Positions 1 to 9,950 of a DNA stretch of 64,000 bases are shown here, piece after piece. Location of the stretch: the NCBI GenBank assembly GCA_025617375.2, contig JAMYGW020000005.1:868001-932000 (forward strand). Direction: 5' to 3'. A program made the translations under genes and the position numbers. The stretch comes from Acarospora socialis (taxonomy: Eukaryota; Ascomycota; Lecanoromycetes; Acarosporales; Acarosporaceae). Numbering within the stretch: the first letter of the stretch is position 1; every line of letters begins with the position of its first letter. Under the pieces are notes generated by a model, which was given only the letters and a program-made list of their open reading frames with translations, had not been told where the DNA came from and did no database searches.

Positions 1-313
1 CAGGACTCGTTCAATAGACTCTAGATGTATAGTCAACCAGGCATACAATAGGACCATCATGACAAGCTCTCATTGTTGATTACCACCACGACCAGCGCGC
101 GTAATGGAAACTTGGGATCTGATATGGTACTAAAGCCTCACAAACACTCAACTCGGCCCGCTATGCTTTTCATACTTTGCGCAGTTATGCAAGAATAGCA
201 CCATTGGGTTCGGCACCCTAGACAGCTAGCCGGCATGCTCGCGGCAAGACCTAGCGTAAAGGACCCCATACATACTTCTCAGTAAAACAATCGCAGACTC
301 CGCACCAGCAACA
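1..313. other. Intergenic edge, nothing recognised
   Basis: This stretch holds the downstream flank of the minus-strand gene that ends at 314. Short open frames here overlap that gene in other frames and show no coding character. No repeat or RNA gene was seen. Confidence 0.5.
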
Positions 314-2017
314 CTAAGCGGAAATTTCGTTGCGCAGGACAGACTGATTGGCAGGCTCCTCGGACGGTTCGACTTCCTGTTCTGGGATCGAAGAAGACGC
401 CGTATCCGCGAGCCCGTTCTGCTGAGGGACATGCTCGTGATCCTCCTCCTCTGTCTTTCCTTTCCCATCCACCCCTGTGCTCTCCCTCTTATTATTTGGC
501 TTCGATGTAGAGGTCTTCCTAGGTGGTGTCTTAGGCTCAACCTTTTCGTGCGTCTTGCTCGCGGAGCTGGCCGTAGGCCGCATCATTCTAGCTAGAAACC
601 CCTCATCTGGTGCCTTGGAGCCAGCAGCACTCACTCGAGACTTCGGACGCTCGTTTCCATTCTGCAAGGGGAGCGAAGGACGGGACGGCTTCTTTTGAAC
701 GGTAGAGGCCGATAGTCCAGTCCCTCGAGATGTATGTGGTTTAATGTCTTTCTTCAAAGTAGACGGCTTACGGCCGAGGCTTGTGGTACTTGTCGCGGGA
801 GCTGCACCTCCGAGCTTCGCTGCCGAAGAGGCGGTGGGTGCTGTGGCAGACGCTGGGAGGCGAACAGGTCTTGTGGGTGACTTTGGACGGATTTTGCTCT
901 CAGGTGAGGTCTTTGGTGCTTTCTTCGAAATATTGTTCGATGGGACAGACGGTGCGGGCTGGCGTGTCTTAGCAGCTTGAGCTGTGGTGGTTGTTGAAGC
1001 CAAGGACGTCCGACTCGGTTTCTTAAGAGGTGCCTTACTAGTCTCCTTAGGATTTGCCTGCTGCCTGGGGGAAGCAGTCTTGGAGGAAGGTTGCCTCTGA
1101 GGCGTTAGCGGTGTTTTTGGCGCGGTTGGAGTCGTTGGTGACTTGGCTGCAGATGTGGCAGACGAAGGCTTAGAAGAAGGCTGAGTGGAGGGCTTTTTGG
1201 AGGTGGTATCACGCGAGGTGGAAATTGCCGACGGACGCGGGTGTTTGGATTCCCCCTTGTTCGACTCTGACTTGCTTGGATGTTTTATATCTGCTGACTT
1301 TCCATTGATTGGTGTCTTCCCTGGCTTGTTTTTCACAGGCATCTTTACTGGCTCAGCTTTCTGTGAAGCTTTGGGCGGCGCCGATGGTAGTTTCTCTGCC
1401 GGTGACGGTTCAAATGCAGAGCCTTTCAGTAGAGATCCCAAGTCCTCTGACTCTTCCAGGGCCGCAGTCTCGGTCGTGGTCTTCTCAGGCTCGGGTGCAG
1501 ATGGTGTCTCTGGTGCTGTAGGTTGTTCGGATGATAACGATGCTTTGTCGCCGTCGCGACTCAAGGTAGGTTCAGTGGATTCAGGCTCAGTCAACAACGG
1601 CTGATCAGCTCCATCCTGCGCGTTGTTCGAACCTTCCCCAACTCCTTCCTTGCTACTTGGCTTTGTCTTCGCTTCTGGCTTCAACCTTCCCTTGTCGTTG
1701 CCATTGCCATCCTGTACGGTCCCTCCGTTGACCTGCTGCAGATCTGCTGGTGCTTCAGTTTCGTCACCGCCATTTCCACCAACCTCATCTTCAACATCAC
1801 TGCTAATTTTCTTCAATCCTAGTTGAGGCGCCATTTGACCACTCCGCTCAACAGCCACGAAACTCGTCCGTACTTTGGACAACGGCCGAGGACCACTATT
1901 CGTCGTGTCTGAGCCGGTAGGAGAGCGTCCTCTAGATGGTGGAGATGTCGAGTCTTTGTTCCCCTCAAACATGGCCCTCAGATTACGGACTCCGCTACTG
2001 GCACGATTATCGGACAT
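314..2017 (-). CDS. Ser/Pro/Lys-rich low-complexity protein, 567 aa
   Basis: One uninterrupted frame of 567 codons reads from an ATG at 2017 to a TAG at 314. The protein is dominated by Ser, Pro, Thr, Lys and Ala and looks intrinsically disordered, with no signal peptide, membrane segment or folded domain that I recognise. The first 70 residues are less repetitive (MSDNRASSGVRNLRAMFEG, then RPLSKVRTSFVAVE) and look like the conserved head seen in uncharacterised filamentous-fungal proteins. The middle has many SP/TP sites and basic clusters (KKPS, KPSS), so phosphorylation or binding to an acidic partner is plausible. It is divergent from LYS12 and shares a 447-bp intergenic region with it. 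Function unknown; that it is a gene is likely because the frame is long in GC-balanced DNA. Confidence 0.75.
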   Translation of the reverse strand: MSDNRASSGVRNLRAMFEGNKDSTSPPSRGRSPTGSDTTNSGPRPLSKVRTSFVAVERSGQMAPQLGLKKISSDVEDEVGGNGGDETEAPADLQQVNGGTVQDGNGNDKGRLKPEAKTKPSSKEGVGEGSNNAQDGADQPLLTEPESTEPTLSRDGDKASLSSEQPTAPETPSAPEPEKTTTETAALEESEDLGSLLKGSAFEPSPAEKLPSAPPKASQKAEPVKMPVKNKPGKTPINGKSADIKHPSKSESNKGESKHPRPSAISTSRDTTSKKPSTQPSSKPSSATSAAKSPTTPTAPKTPLTPQRQPSSKTASPRQQANPKETSKAPLKKPSRTSLASTTTTAQAAKTRQPAPSVPSNNISKKAPKTSPESKIRPKSPTRPVRLPASATAPTASSAAKLGGAAPATSTTSLGRKPSTLKKDIKPHTSRGTGLSASTVQKKPSRPSLPLQNGNERPKSRVSAAGSKAPDEGFLARMMRPTASSASKTHEKVEPKTPPRKTSTSKPNNKRESTGVDGKGKTEEEDHEHVPQQNGLADTASSSIPEQEVEPSEEPANQSVLRNEISA

Positions 2018-2464
2018 AGCTAGGAAAGATCGAGTAAGTTAGCTTTGATGAGTGTCGAAGTTACCGCATCAGGACATGGATGCTTTGTGGAAGGAGCAGT
2101 GTTGTTATGGTCCGTGAGCAGCAAACGAAGGAGGTGAATCCGCGCGTTTCGCTTGAACCAGGGGGGGACGCGCCAAAGCAACGCGCCTCAGACATTGCAA
2201 ACAGTGGATCTGACCGGAAAGAACACTTACACAAGCACTCTTGAAGATAGATCAGACAGTATCTGGGATTCAACAAGGTCAAAGCCTGTTACCAGAGCCC
2301 CTTGACAATGACATGACATGACAGCAATGACAACTGTCAAAAGGGGGTGTGTTAGCTGTCCGGCCAATGTAGCTACATCTCGGCTAAACCTGCCAGGGCA
2401 GCTCGCACCAATCACACAAGCTCCAAAAATCCCATACGAGCAGCTGTCTAAGTCCTTGCACCCA
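2018..2464. promoter_or_regulatory. Divergent promoter region, unknown protein / LYS12
   Basis: These 447 bp separate two divergent start codons and must hold both promoters. CCAAT-type motifs occur (ggccaatg near 2361, caccaatc near 2407) together with a run of TGACA/TGACAT repeats near 2300-2340. I did not find a clear TGACTC site or a Lys14-type site. The promoter assignment rests only on gene layout. Confidence 0.45.
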
Positions 2465-3680
<1,216 letters not shown>

Positions 3681-3720
3681 TATCTCACATAGAAATAGAA
3701 GGCACTTGTAGATACAATAT

Positions 3721-3944
3721 GGTTCCAGGTCGTAAATGAATGCCGTTGTGCACCAAGACAATGTATGGGTGAAGTACTCCCCAAGTCTAGGCCCATCTTG
3801 TAAAATGAATTCCTTTTTATTCTTGACAATCTCATGGAGACCTCATGTAACATAGTCAGCTGTTCTCAAGAATCACATTTGTTGATGTCTTAATGTTTTG
3901 GAGTGCGCCATGGAACTATTAGCATTCATTTACGACTTAGAACT
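3721..3944. mobile_element. MITE-like element, family A, copy 1
   Basis: A 224-bp non-coding segment bounded by inverted repeats. The left end reads ggttccaggtcgtaaatgaa and the right end is agcattcatttacgacttag followed by aact. The subterminal block caccaagacaatgtatg recurs, with small changes, at the right ends of copies 3 and 4. It sits between the 3' end of LYS12 and the cupin gene. There is no coding capacity, so any mobility would need a transposase supplied elsewhere. The exact ends and target duplication are uncertain. Confidence 0.7.
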
Positions 3945-4094
3945 ATATCAGACTGCGGCCGCAGCAAAATAACCGCGTTTCTCCCACAGGCTTAATGAAG
4001 TCTCAATGCGTACAGCATTCAGGAGCCTGACGAACAATATCCACGGCCTCAGAAACTACAAAACCGCTCCGCTAGAAGTCCGTACCCCTTGCCT

Positions 4095-4476
4095 TCAACT
4101 CTTCACCCAGCCCTTCAAGTTCTCTACCACGGGCGTCCGCCCAGTACGCGTAATAACCCACAGCACCTCCTCCTCGCCAACATTAACCTCCTGATGTTGC
4201 GCATAAGCCGGTATAAGCGCAAAGTCCCCCGGCGTAAGATCCTGCCTCTTCTCGCCCCGCTCGGAAACGATCGTCCCGTGCCCGCGAACAGCGTAGATGA
4301 CGGTGTCTTGCTCGCCGTGGTGGTGGATGGCGGATGCAGAGTGCGGTTTGACGATCATTACTGGATGTAGAGATGCAGTGTCAGATCACTGGACTGCGGC
4401 GTGTGTTTGTGGGCGGCGTATAGGAGGCGCAGGTTTGGAGGGCGGAGGCTTTGGTTACTTGGACGGAATGGACCAT
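4095..4476 (-). CDS. Small cupin-fold protein, N-terminus doubtful
   Basis: The solid part is an 87-codon frame (4358 to 4095) encoding a single cupin beta-barrel: HHHGEQDTVIYAVRGHG supplies the metal-ligand His/Glu set, and LTPGDFALIPAYAQHQ is the second cupin motif. A plausible N-terminus, MVHSVQVTKASALQT, starts at 4476 but ends in another frame. The two parts can be joined in frame only by a 36-nt intron, shorter than is usual for fungi. Either the gene starts at 4358, or it has such a micro-intron, or it is a recently broken gene. Family members are uncharacterised small fungal cupins, so no substrate can be given. It ends about 150 bp from MITE copy 1. Confidence 0.6.
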
Positions 4477-4952
4477 TGTGAGTTGTGTGAACTGGCTGTT
4501 TGGGAATGGTTTTGTTATTAGCTGTAGCAACGGTAGCTGTTGCTTGGTGTTGATAAGCTCGAGGCCAGTGGACAGAAATGATGGCAAACCCAGATGAGCA
4601 CACCGAATGTCTCCCTTTCACAGTATGATAAAGGGACGCATAACAACAGAGAAGACAACATCAAAAATCTGCAACTAAATATTCAGTGTACTATCATATA
4701 AGTGTAATACTGAAAGCATTGAAATGAGTGCTGTTGATGCCGTCTAGACATATTCTCTGTATAGAGTGCCAGTTATGGCTCTGCCGCGACCTCTGTCCTC
4801 TAGCCTCAGCTTTCACTCTACCGGGCCAACATTGGTCCGCTAGCATTGCACCATTGCTATCTAACAATGAGGTGGAAAATGCTAAGGCACAAAGAAAGTG
4901 GAAATGGAGCGCAGGAGATGAAGTAGTAATGGGGTGTATGACTAGATTTGTA
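4477..4952. other. Intergenic, nothing recognised
   Basis: This is upstream sequence of the cupin gene. Weak open frames exist but none looks coding. Confidence 0.4.
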
Positions 4953-5179
4953 GTTCTAGGTCGTATATTATTGCCAAGTGCTACACATCACTCATATGAG
5001 GAGTTCCCCCATATCACTTGTATAGTTTTCAAGGATTTCAATCTTCGGTTGATGTACTGTTTTGAAGCCCTCCTCGGTATGATGAAGGAATTTGATCTCA
5101 TTGTTGATGCTATTAGCTTCTTTGAGTTACTGGAGTGCTCCAGAGTAAGTATTCTGGCATTAATTTACGACCTAGGTCT
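4953..5179. mobile_element. MITE-like element, family A, copy 2
   Basis: A roughly 227-bp segment with ends gttctaggtcgtatattatt on the left and ggcattaatttacgacctag plus gtc on the right, which are inverted copies of one another. The subterminal palindrome ctggagtgctccag matches the ggagcactccaa block of copies 3 and 4. It is more diverged than copies 1 and 3. It lies in the intergenic space beyond the 3' end of the ankyrin gene and makes a spurious plus-strand open frame across this area. Confidence 0.6.
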
Positions 5180-5400
5180 ATACCTGTATCAACAGACGAG
5201 CAGCCACTTCGGTGTCCACAATATCACTGATTTAGGACATCGGTTAGAACTCTCTCTCCTTCTGTCTCCTTGTAGCGCAGACAATGATCATCATTTGACG
5301 CATCTAACTCGATTAAATGTACATTACATGTTGGAAATAATTCTAGTATTGCCCTGCCAGGCACCCGATACTGGATCACAGCCTTGGGTGTCAAATGATC

Positions 5401-6387
5401 CTAACCTTGTGTCTTTTGCTCTTTCGCCTCAAACATCGTGGTGAATACGTCGTAACCGTCTCGTATGGCACTCTCAGCGGGTGTGTAACCCCACTGATTC
5501 TTCTTGTGCGGGTCGGCCCCTCTTTCTATTAGAAACTGCGCTGCCTCGATGACTCGATGGTGGACCGCATAGTGAAGAGGTGTGCCAAGCCTATAGGGAC
5601 CTTGTACGTCATCCAATCCGTTGATATCGAGTCCAAGCTCCAACAAATGTTTCATCATAGGAATGTTGCTTGCGCCTGCTGCCGGATTCCCAGCAGCCAT
5701 GTGAAGCGGGACGCTCGTCTCGATCCTGGAGCCGCTGTTCAGCAGGAGGTTGAAAACGGCGATTTTGCCCGCACTCGCCGCCGAGTTCAACGCTGCTCCA
5801 GCGTTGCGGTCATCGTGTGGGTCGTTTTGGTTCCATCTCGGCTCACCGCGAGTTGGATCAGCGCCGTTCTCAAGCAGCCACCGCACGATGGGCTCGTCTT
5901 TAACCACACCCCTAGCATGTGTTAGGTAAAATACTAGAACTAATCTTTCTTCCCGTAAGATGAAGCCGTTGTAATTCCATTCAGATTTAGTAAGCTGTAG
6001 AACGAAGAAATAGCGCACGTTTCCGGACACGTACGGTAAAACCTTATAGCCTTCAGTTTCAACATTCCACCCATACTCTTTTAGCACCTGGAAGACGGCC
6101 AAGGATCTGCCTCGCGCAGCCACTATCGGTATCGGACCCGGTCCGAGACGCGCGCCTTGTTCTAACAGATAGCGCGCAATCGCCGCCTGGCCAGCCCCAG
6201 CTGCTGTGAGCAGTCCCCGCGAAAGATAATCCTCGGGCCGGCTGTGGCCTTGAACGAGTTCAGTAACGCTTTCAAGGTTACCTGACCGGCAGGCTTCAAA
6301 GAAGGCCTGCAGTGAACCATCTGCCGGGGTGGAGAGGGTGGGGATGACGAATTGGGGTGGGGTCGTAGAATCCAGGACTCTAGACAT
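5401..6387 (-). CDS. Ankyrin-repeat protein, 314-341 residues
   Basis: The frame runs from an ATG at 6387 (or an in-frame ATG at 6468, adding 27 residues that look like leader sequence) to a stop at 5401. One intron is supported: donor GTACGT at 6034 and acceptor at 5912 join YKVLP to GVVKDEPIVRWLL in phase. Removing it restores a normal ankyrin helix where the unspliced frame reads unlike the family. Repeats are visible as LLTAAGAGQAAIARYLLEQG, IVRWLLENGADP, LNSAASAGKIAVFNLLLNSG, MMKHLLELGLDI and TPLHYAVHHRVIEAAQFLIE. There is no other domain, signal peptide or membrane segment. Such proteins are protein-interaction scaffolds in the cytosol or nucleus; the partner is unknown. Confidence 0.8.
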   Translation of the reverse strand: MSRVLDSTTPPQFVIPTLSTPADGSLQAFFEACRSGNLESVTELVQGHSRPEDYLSRGLLTAAGAGQAAIARYLLEQGARLGPGPIPIVAARGRSLAVFQVLKEYGWNVETEGYKVLPYVSGNVRYFFVLQLTKSEWNYNGFILREERLVLVFYLTHARGVVKDEPIVRWLLENGADPTRGEPRWNQNDPHDDRNAGAALNSAASAGKIAVFNLLLNSGSRIETSVPLHMAAGNPAAGASNIPMMKHLLELGLDINGLDDVQGPYRLGTPLHYAVHHRVIEAAQFLIERGADPHKKNQWGYTPAESAIRDGYDVFTTMFEAKEQKTQG

Positions 6388-7035
6388 TGTGCTCCAAGCA
6401 CGAAAGTGTAGTACAGTTTTTGAATGTAGCAGTGCGTGAGTGGCAGGGTGCGAAGTTGGAAATGACAATGCCGGTTATTCCCCAAGGTTGCGTTGGAGCC
6501 TGGCTGAATTCCTAATTATAGTGTGATGTGCCCCTGGGGCACAGTTAATGTTTGGAGGTCGCCTTGCCCAAGCCTCAGCATTTCAGCGGTAAGTCCGTTT
6601 TGGTGTCGCACTGTAGGCATTGATGAGTTACCAACAGCTCTATCTTCGATGAGTGTTGCTGTATCAAGTCAAGGAATTGAGATCAACGGCAGCCCTATAT
6701 ACTTAGTCATCAAGCTTGGTACACTGTATGGGGAGATCCATAGATGCTCCAGACATCGATCCCATTTTACTATCAGATGTAGCCCAATTTCACTCCATAT
6801 CAGGTCGGCATGAGCGACCTTTCCGCCTTACCTTCAGGGTGTGTTTCATACAATACAAACATGCGCCGTACATGAGCAGCACGGCAGGCCCAACACCAAC
6901 ATTCTGAGTAGGGCACCAACACCAACATTGTCAGTAGGCGCCAGCCGAGACAAATAGTCCAGAACACACGTATACCAACGTTGTTTTGTGGGCGTCAAGA
7001 CCAACATGTTGGTGGTCTTCTACGGAGTAGCGGGG
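6388..7035. other. Intergenic with short repeats and a palindrome
   Basis: This region lies between the ankyrin gene start and the promoter of the secreted-protein gene. At 6892-6935 the phrase caacaccaacatt occurs twice about 22 bp apart, each time followed by a variant of tcagtag. At 7000-7013 there is a perfect 14-bp palindrome, accaacatgttggt. Both lie about 215-335 bp upstream of the ATG at 7227 and may bind regulators, but no known factor site was recognised. Confidence 0.5.
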
Positions 7036-7042
7036 TATAAAT
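7036..7042 (+). promoter_or_regulatory. TATA box of the secreted-protein gene
   Basis: TATAAAT stands in ggggtataaatcatt, about 185 bp upstream of the ATG at 7227. A pyrimidine-rich stretch with CATCA/TCATT-type possible start sites follows 60-110 bp later. A canonical TATA suggests a regulated rather than housekeeping promoter; this is inferred from sequence only. Confidence 0.6.
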
Positions 7043-7226
7043 CATTACTGTTCGCAGCAAAGGCATTCGCATATACAGACTCTTGGGGCTTCATTCCTCC
7101 CAATCGCACCATTGTCACTATTATCATTGTGTGCATTCGACGCCCTACTCCCAAAAACTGCGTCTAATTTTTGATAATCAATCGCCTGCAGCTTGTCGCT
7201 ACCGACAATCCAACTAGCCGCCCACC

Positions 7227-9251
7227 ATGCGGCAGAGCCTCATCGGAACATGGATAATCCTTCTCCACATTAGCCTCGTCTTTGCGGGGCCTGCAGGTAT
7301 TGGCCTCAGATCAAATACCGCTGTCACATCCACGTCAGCCGTGCTCTGTGCAGCAACTGGATGTTCAGCATGCGTAGCCACCAACGTCCCGAAGCCTACT
7401 GGAACCTGCTCTGGATGTTTGTCCGGCACCGATTTACCTCTTATTCCGGAGGCGACGACCTTGTTGTCCCTCGGTGTGTCAACAAAGCAGCAAGCGGCAG
7501 CCAAGCGAACCTTACCGGTGCCGATAAATTATGATAGTGTGACTGACTTCATCCTGTCGGGAGTTTACTACGCGGACGTAAAGGGCAATGTTGTACCTCT
7601 CCGACCAGGTGGGACCGGGGGCGCGTCCTCTGCATTAATACGGCCACTAGGAAATCAGCCATTCAACGTGGCCGTCCAAGGACTCTATGGCTGCACATCC
7701 GTCGTCGTGGTATCCGAAACAGGAATCTGGATGTCACACCTTTTCGAGGTCCCCTCGTTCGTAAGCCAGCAAGTCTTTCAGAGAGATGTCCTTGATCCAA
7801 TCTGCACAGGGGACGGTACCCCCTGGATACCTGGAATTGCGCAGTACACACAACCCGGGGGCCCGTTCTCCCCTCCCCAGATGCCGCGGGTACTGATTAT
7901 AACGCCAAGACATAGATCGCAAAGCTCTACTGTGGGAGCTCTTCAGTATACCGACATGGTCAACCAGCTCATAACTGCACTCAGCCGTTGTATTCCTAAC
8001 GGCGCATCTATGGTCATTGACTATGTTACTATCGGTCCGGACATGATGTTACACGCTACTAGCGCCAAAGGAAAGATTCTCGTTCAGTATGACCCTGTGG
8101 AAGCCATGCTGCCGCATCCTCAGGCCAATTCGTGTCCGATACAGCAGGCAACACTCAGGGTGTGGGTTGAGGATCGGCCCCAGCCAGTCTATGAGCATTC
8201 CTGGGCAGCTGAGCCCCACCAAATGGTTTATGCCATCGGTCACCAGAAACGAGACGGCAATACCTGCTCCAAGCCCGCGTCAACCACCGTCTCAACATCG
8301 ACCATCAGTCCTACTGTGACAGCGAACTTGCCTTGTTACAACTATGCAGATCCTGATCAAGGACGCGGAGATTTTTGTACTTGCACCAACGGCGCGAGCG
8401 TGTCTGTGGCGGCATCGACGGGCTCAAATACAGGCACAGCGTATCATCCGTGCCCTTGGACCACTATCCCCGCAAGCGCGACGACAAGCATGCCCTCGAA
8501 GCCCACCTCCGAGCATGCGCAGTACGCCTTTACTACCACGCTACTCAATCATGATGTAATTGAGTGCGAAAGCTCTACTCTAGCCAATTACGGCGGCTTC
8601 AAGGAGACGATGTGCGCAGGCAGTTCCGTGACATTGTCTGTCGCCCCATCAGCTTCGGTGCAAGTCGGTAAACAGAAGCGCAACGTCGGGACTTTGACCG
8701 GAACTGCTCTATACACCTCCATCTCCAGCGCTCTCGACAAGATCTGTCCTACCGCCACCGGAAATTGGGTGTCATGCTCTACCGACACCGTGCCGATCAA
8801 AAGGATCGACTATGTGTCGGACGATTTCCTTAAGCAAGGCGAGCTCGTTGTTAGTGTGCAAAGCAGTTCATACAACACCACCAAGCTCCGTGACGCTATG
8901 ATCAAATCCGCCGCACTCACGGCCCAATCGTCGGCGAACGGCACCAACTGCTACGAAGCCGTACACGAGGTATGTGGTGACAGGCCGCCGTGTGCGCCAG
9001 AGAAGATAAAGTTGTGCAACGCGGCCGGCTTCGCGGGCGTGCAGTACTATGATGGCCAGAAAACCGGTGCCGCGATGTGGCTCGATGCGCTTTGGGAGTT
9101 CGAGGTCGATTCAGGGGGGGCTTTCGTCTGTGAAATGTTCCTTGAAGCACTTGATGCGTTGCTGCTCACGGTCGCTCCGGAATTCGCCGTGGGAGATACA
9201 ATGATCGGTGATATGCTTCTGAGTGCATGCGAGGACTCGATGAGCCACTAA
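7227..9251 (+). CDS. Large secreted Cys/Thr/Ser-rich protein, 674 aa
   Basis: A single uninterrupted exon. The first 20 residues (MRQSLIGTWIILLHISLVFA) form a textbook signal peptide ending before GPAG. A Cys cluster follows (CAATGCSACV, CSGCLSG, about 41-64). Three dibasic Lys-Arg sites (about residue 93 in AAAKRTLP, then HQKRDGN and KQKRNVG) are candidate Kex2-type cleavage points that could split the product into several chains. A Thr/Ser-rich linker precedes a second Cys-rich half with NTT and NGT glycosylation sequons. There is no GPI signal or transmembrane helix at the C-terminus (CEDSMSH). I do not recognise a catalytic domain. It is probably an extracellular or cell-surface protein, and the TATA promoter fits conditional expression. 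Confidence 0.82.
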   Translation: MRQSLIGTWIILLHISLVFAGPAGIGLRSNTAVTSTSAVLCAATGCSACVATNVPKPTGTCSGCLSGTDLPLIPEATTLLSLGVSTKQQAAAKRTLPVPINYDSVTDFILSGVYYADVKGNVVPLRPGGTGGASSALIRPLGNQPFNVAVQGLYGCTSVVVVSETGIWMSHLFEVPSFVSQQVFQRDVLDPICTGDGTPWIPGIAQYTQPGGPFSPPQMPRVLIITPRHRSQSSTVGALQYTDMVNQLITALSRCIPNGASMVIDYVTIGPDMMLHATSAKGKILVQYDPVEAMLPHPQANSCPIQQATLRVWVEDRPQPVYEHSWAAEPHQMVYAIGHQKRDGNTCSKPASTTVSTSTISPTVTANLPCYNYADPDQGRGDFCTCTNGASVSVAASTGSNTGTAYHPCPWTTIPASATTSMPSKPTSEHAQYAFTTTLLNHDVIECESSTLANYGGFKETMCAGSSVTLSVAPSASVQVGKQKRNVGTLTGTALYTSISSALDKICPTATGNWVSCSTDTVPIKRIDYVSDDFLKQGELVVSVQSSSYNTTKLRDAMIKSAALTAQSSANGTNCYEAVHEVCGDRPPCAPEKIKLCNAAGFAGVQYYDGQKTGAAMWLDALWEFEVDSGGAFVCEMFLEALDALLLTVAPEFAVGDTMIGDMLLSACEDSMSH

Positions 9252-9326
9252 AGGCGTGGCATGGAGTTTCATCTGGCAAATCGCGTTTTTCAATTGTATA
9301 GTAATGTCCCAACACTACTGGTTGTA

Positions 9327-9560
9327 CGAAGGCGATTGGCAAAATTCTCCGCCGCCTCCCGACTTTGCATTCAAGGAAATATTGAGAACAATGAGCCACA
9401 ATTCCAACCGACGGAGCTCATTCTCCTACTGCTTATATCTCAGAATGTAATGAGGTACAACTCATAGAGCTTATTTTGACCAAACACTCCTGGTTTTGGG
9501 GCCCCCCCGGTAGGTAGGATAGATTCTGGGGGTGGCGGAGAATTTTGCTGATGGCCTTCG
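9327..9560. mobile_element. MITE-like element, family B, TA-flanked
   Basis: A 234-bp segment with terminal inverted repeats of about 33 bp. The left arm is cgaaggcgattggcaaaatt plus ctccgccgcctcc, and the right arm reads ggcggagaattttgctgatg plus gccttcg, its inverse with few mismatches. TA dinucleotides flank it exactly (9325-9326 and 9561-9562), as for Tc1/mariner-class insertions. There is no coding capacity. It lies downstream of the secreted-protein gene. Confidence 0.7.
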
Positions 9561-9950
9561 TACTTCATTAGGCGTATACGAAGCTAATTAGCAGAGAGAT
9601 GTTGAAGCTTTATGTAACGCCGATATACTTTACTTTACTCTCCAGGACCATAATCTCCTGCTGCGTCCTTACTATGTACCTTGAAAAGGATAACCTGGGG
9701 TTTCTCCGATGATAGCTATTGTGATCTGTGAGTGGGATTCCACCAAAAAGTTCTGCTCAGTCAGCTACGACTTGCCCTTGATGCTGCGATGGGCCATGAC
9801 AGCCTATTTCAATGACGCTGAGGTCAAGAGCATGTGCGCAATCAAGTTGAAGTAGTTATGGTATTTATACAATCTAAACGAAGAATCTAGGAAAGCTCGC
9901 TGGTGAACAGCATGTACAACCGGCCGCCTTCCCCGACCCCTATGAACGCC
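9561..9950. other. Intergenic, nothing recognised
   Basis: This is convergent space between the secreted-protein gene and the dehydrogenase gene. No further gene or repeat was seen. Confidence 0.4.

Noticed and set aside
226-540. 104-codon minus-strand frame
   Set aside because: It overlaps the 567-aa gene in another frame with Arg/Ser-rich shadow composition.
4728-5444. 238-codon plus-strand open frame
   Set aside because: It runs straight through MITE copy 2 and into the antisense 3' end of the ankyrin gene. The product resembles nothing and the frame is explained by the repeat.
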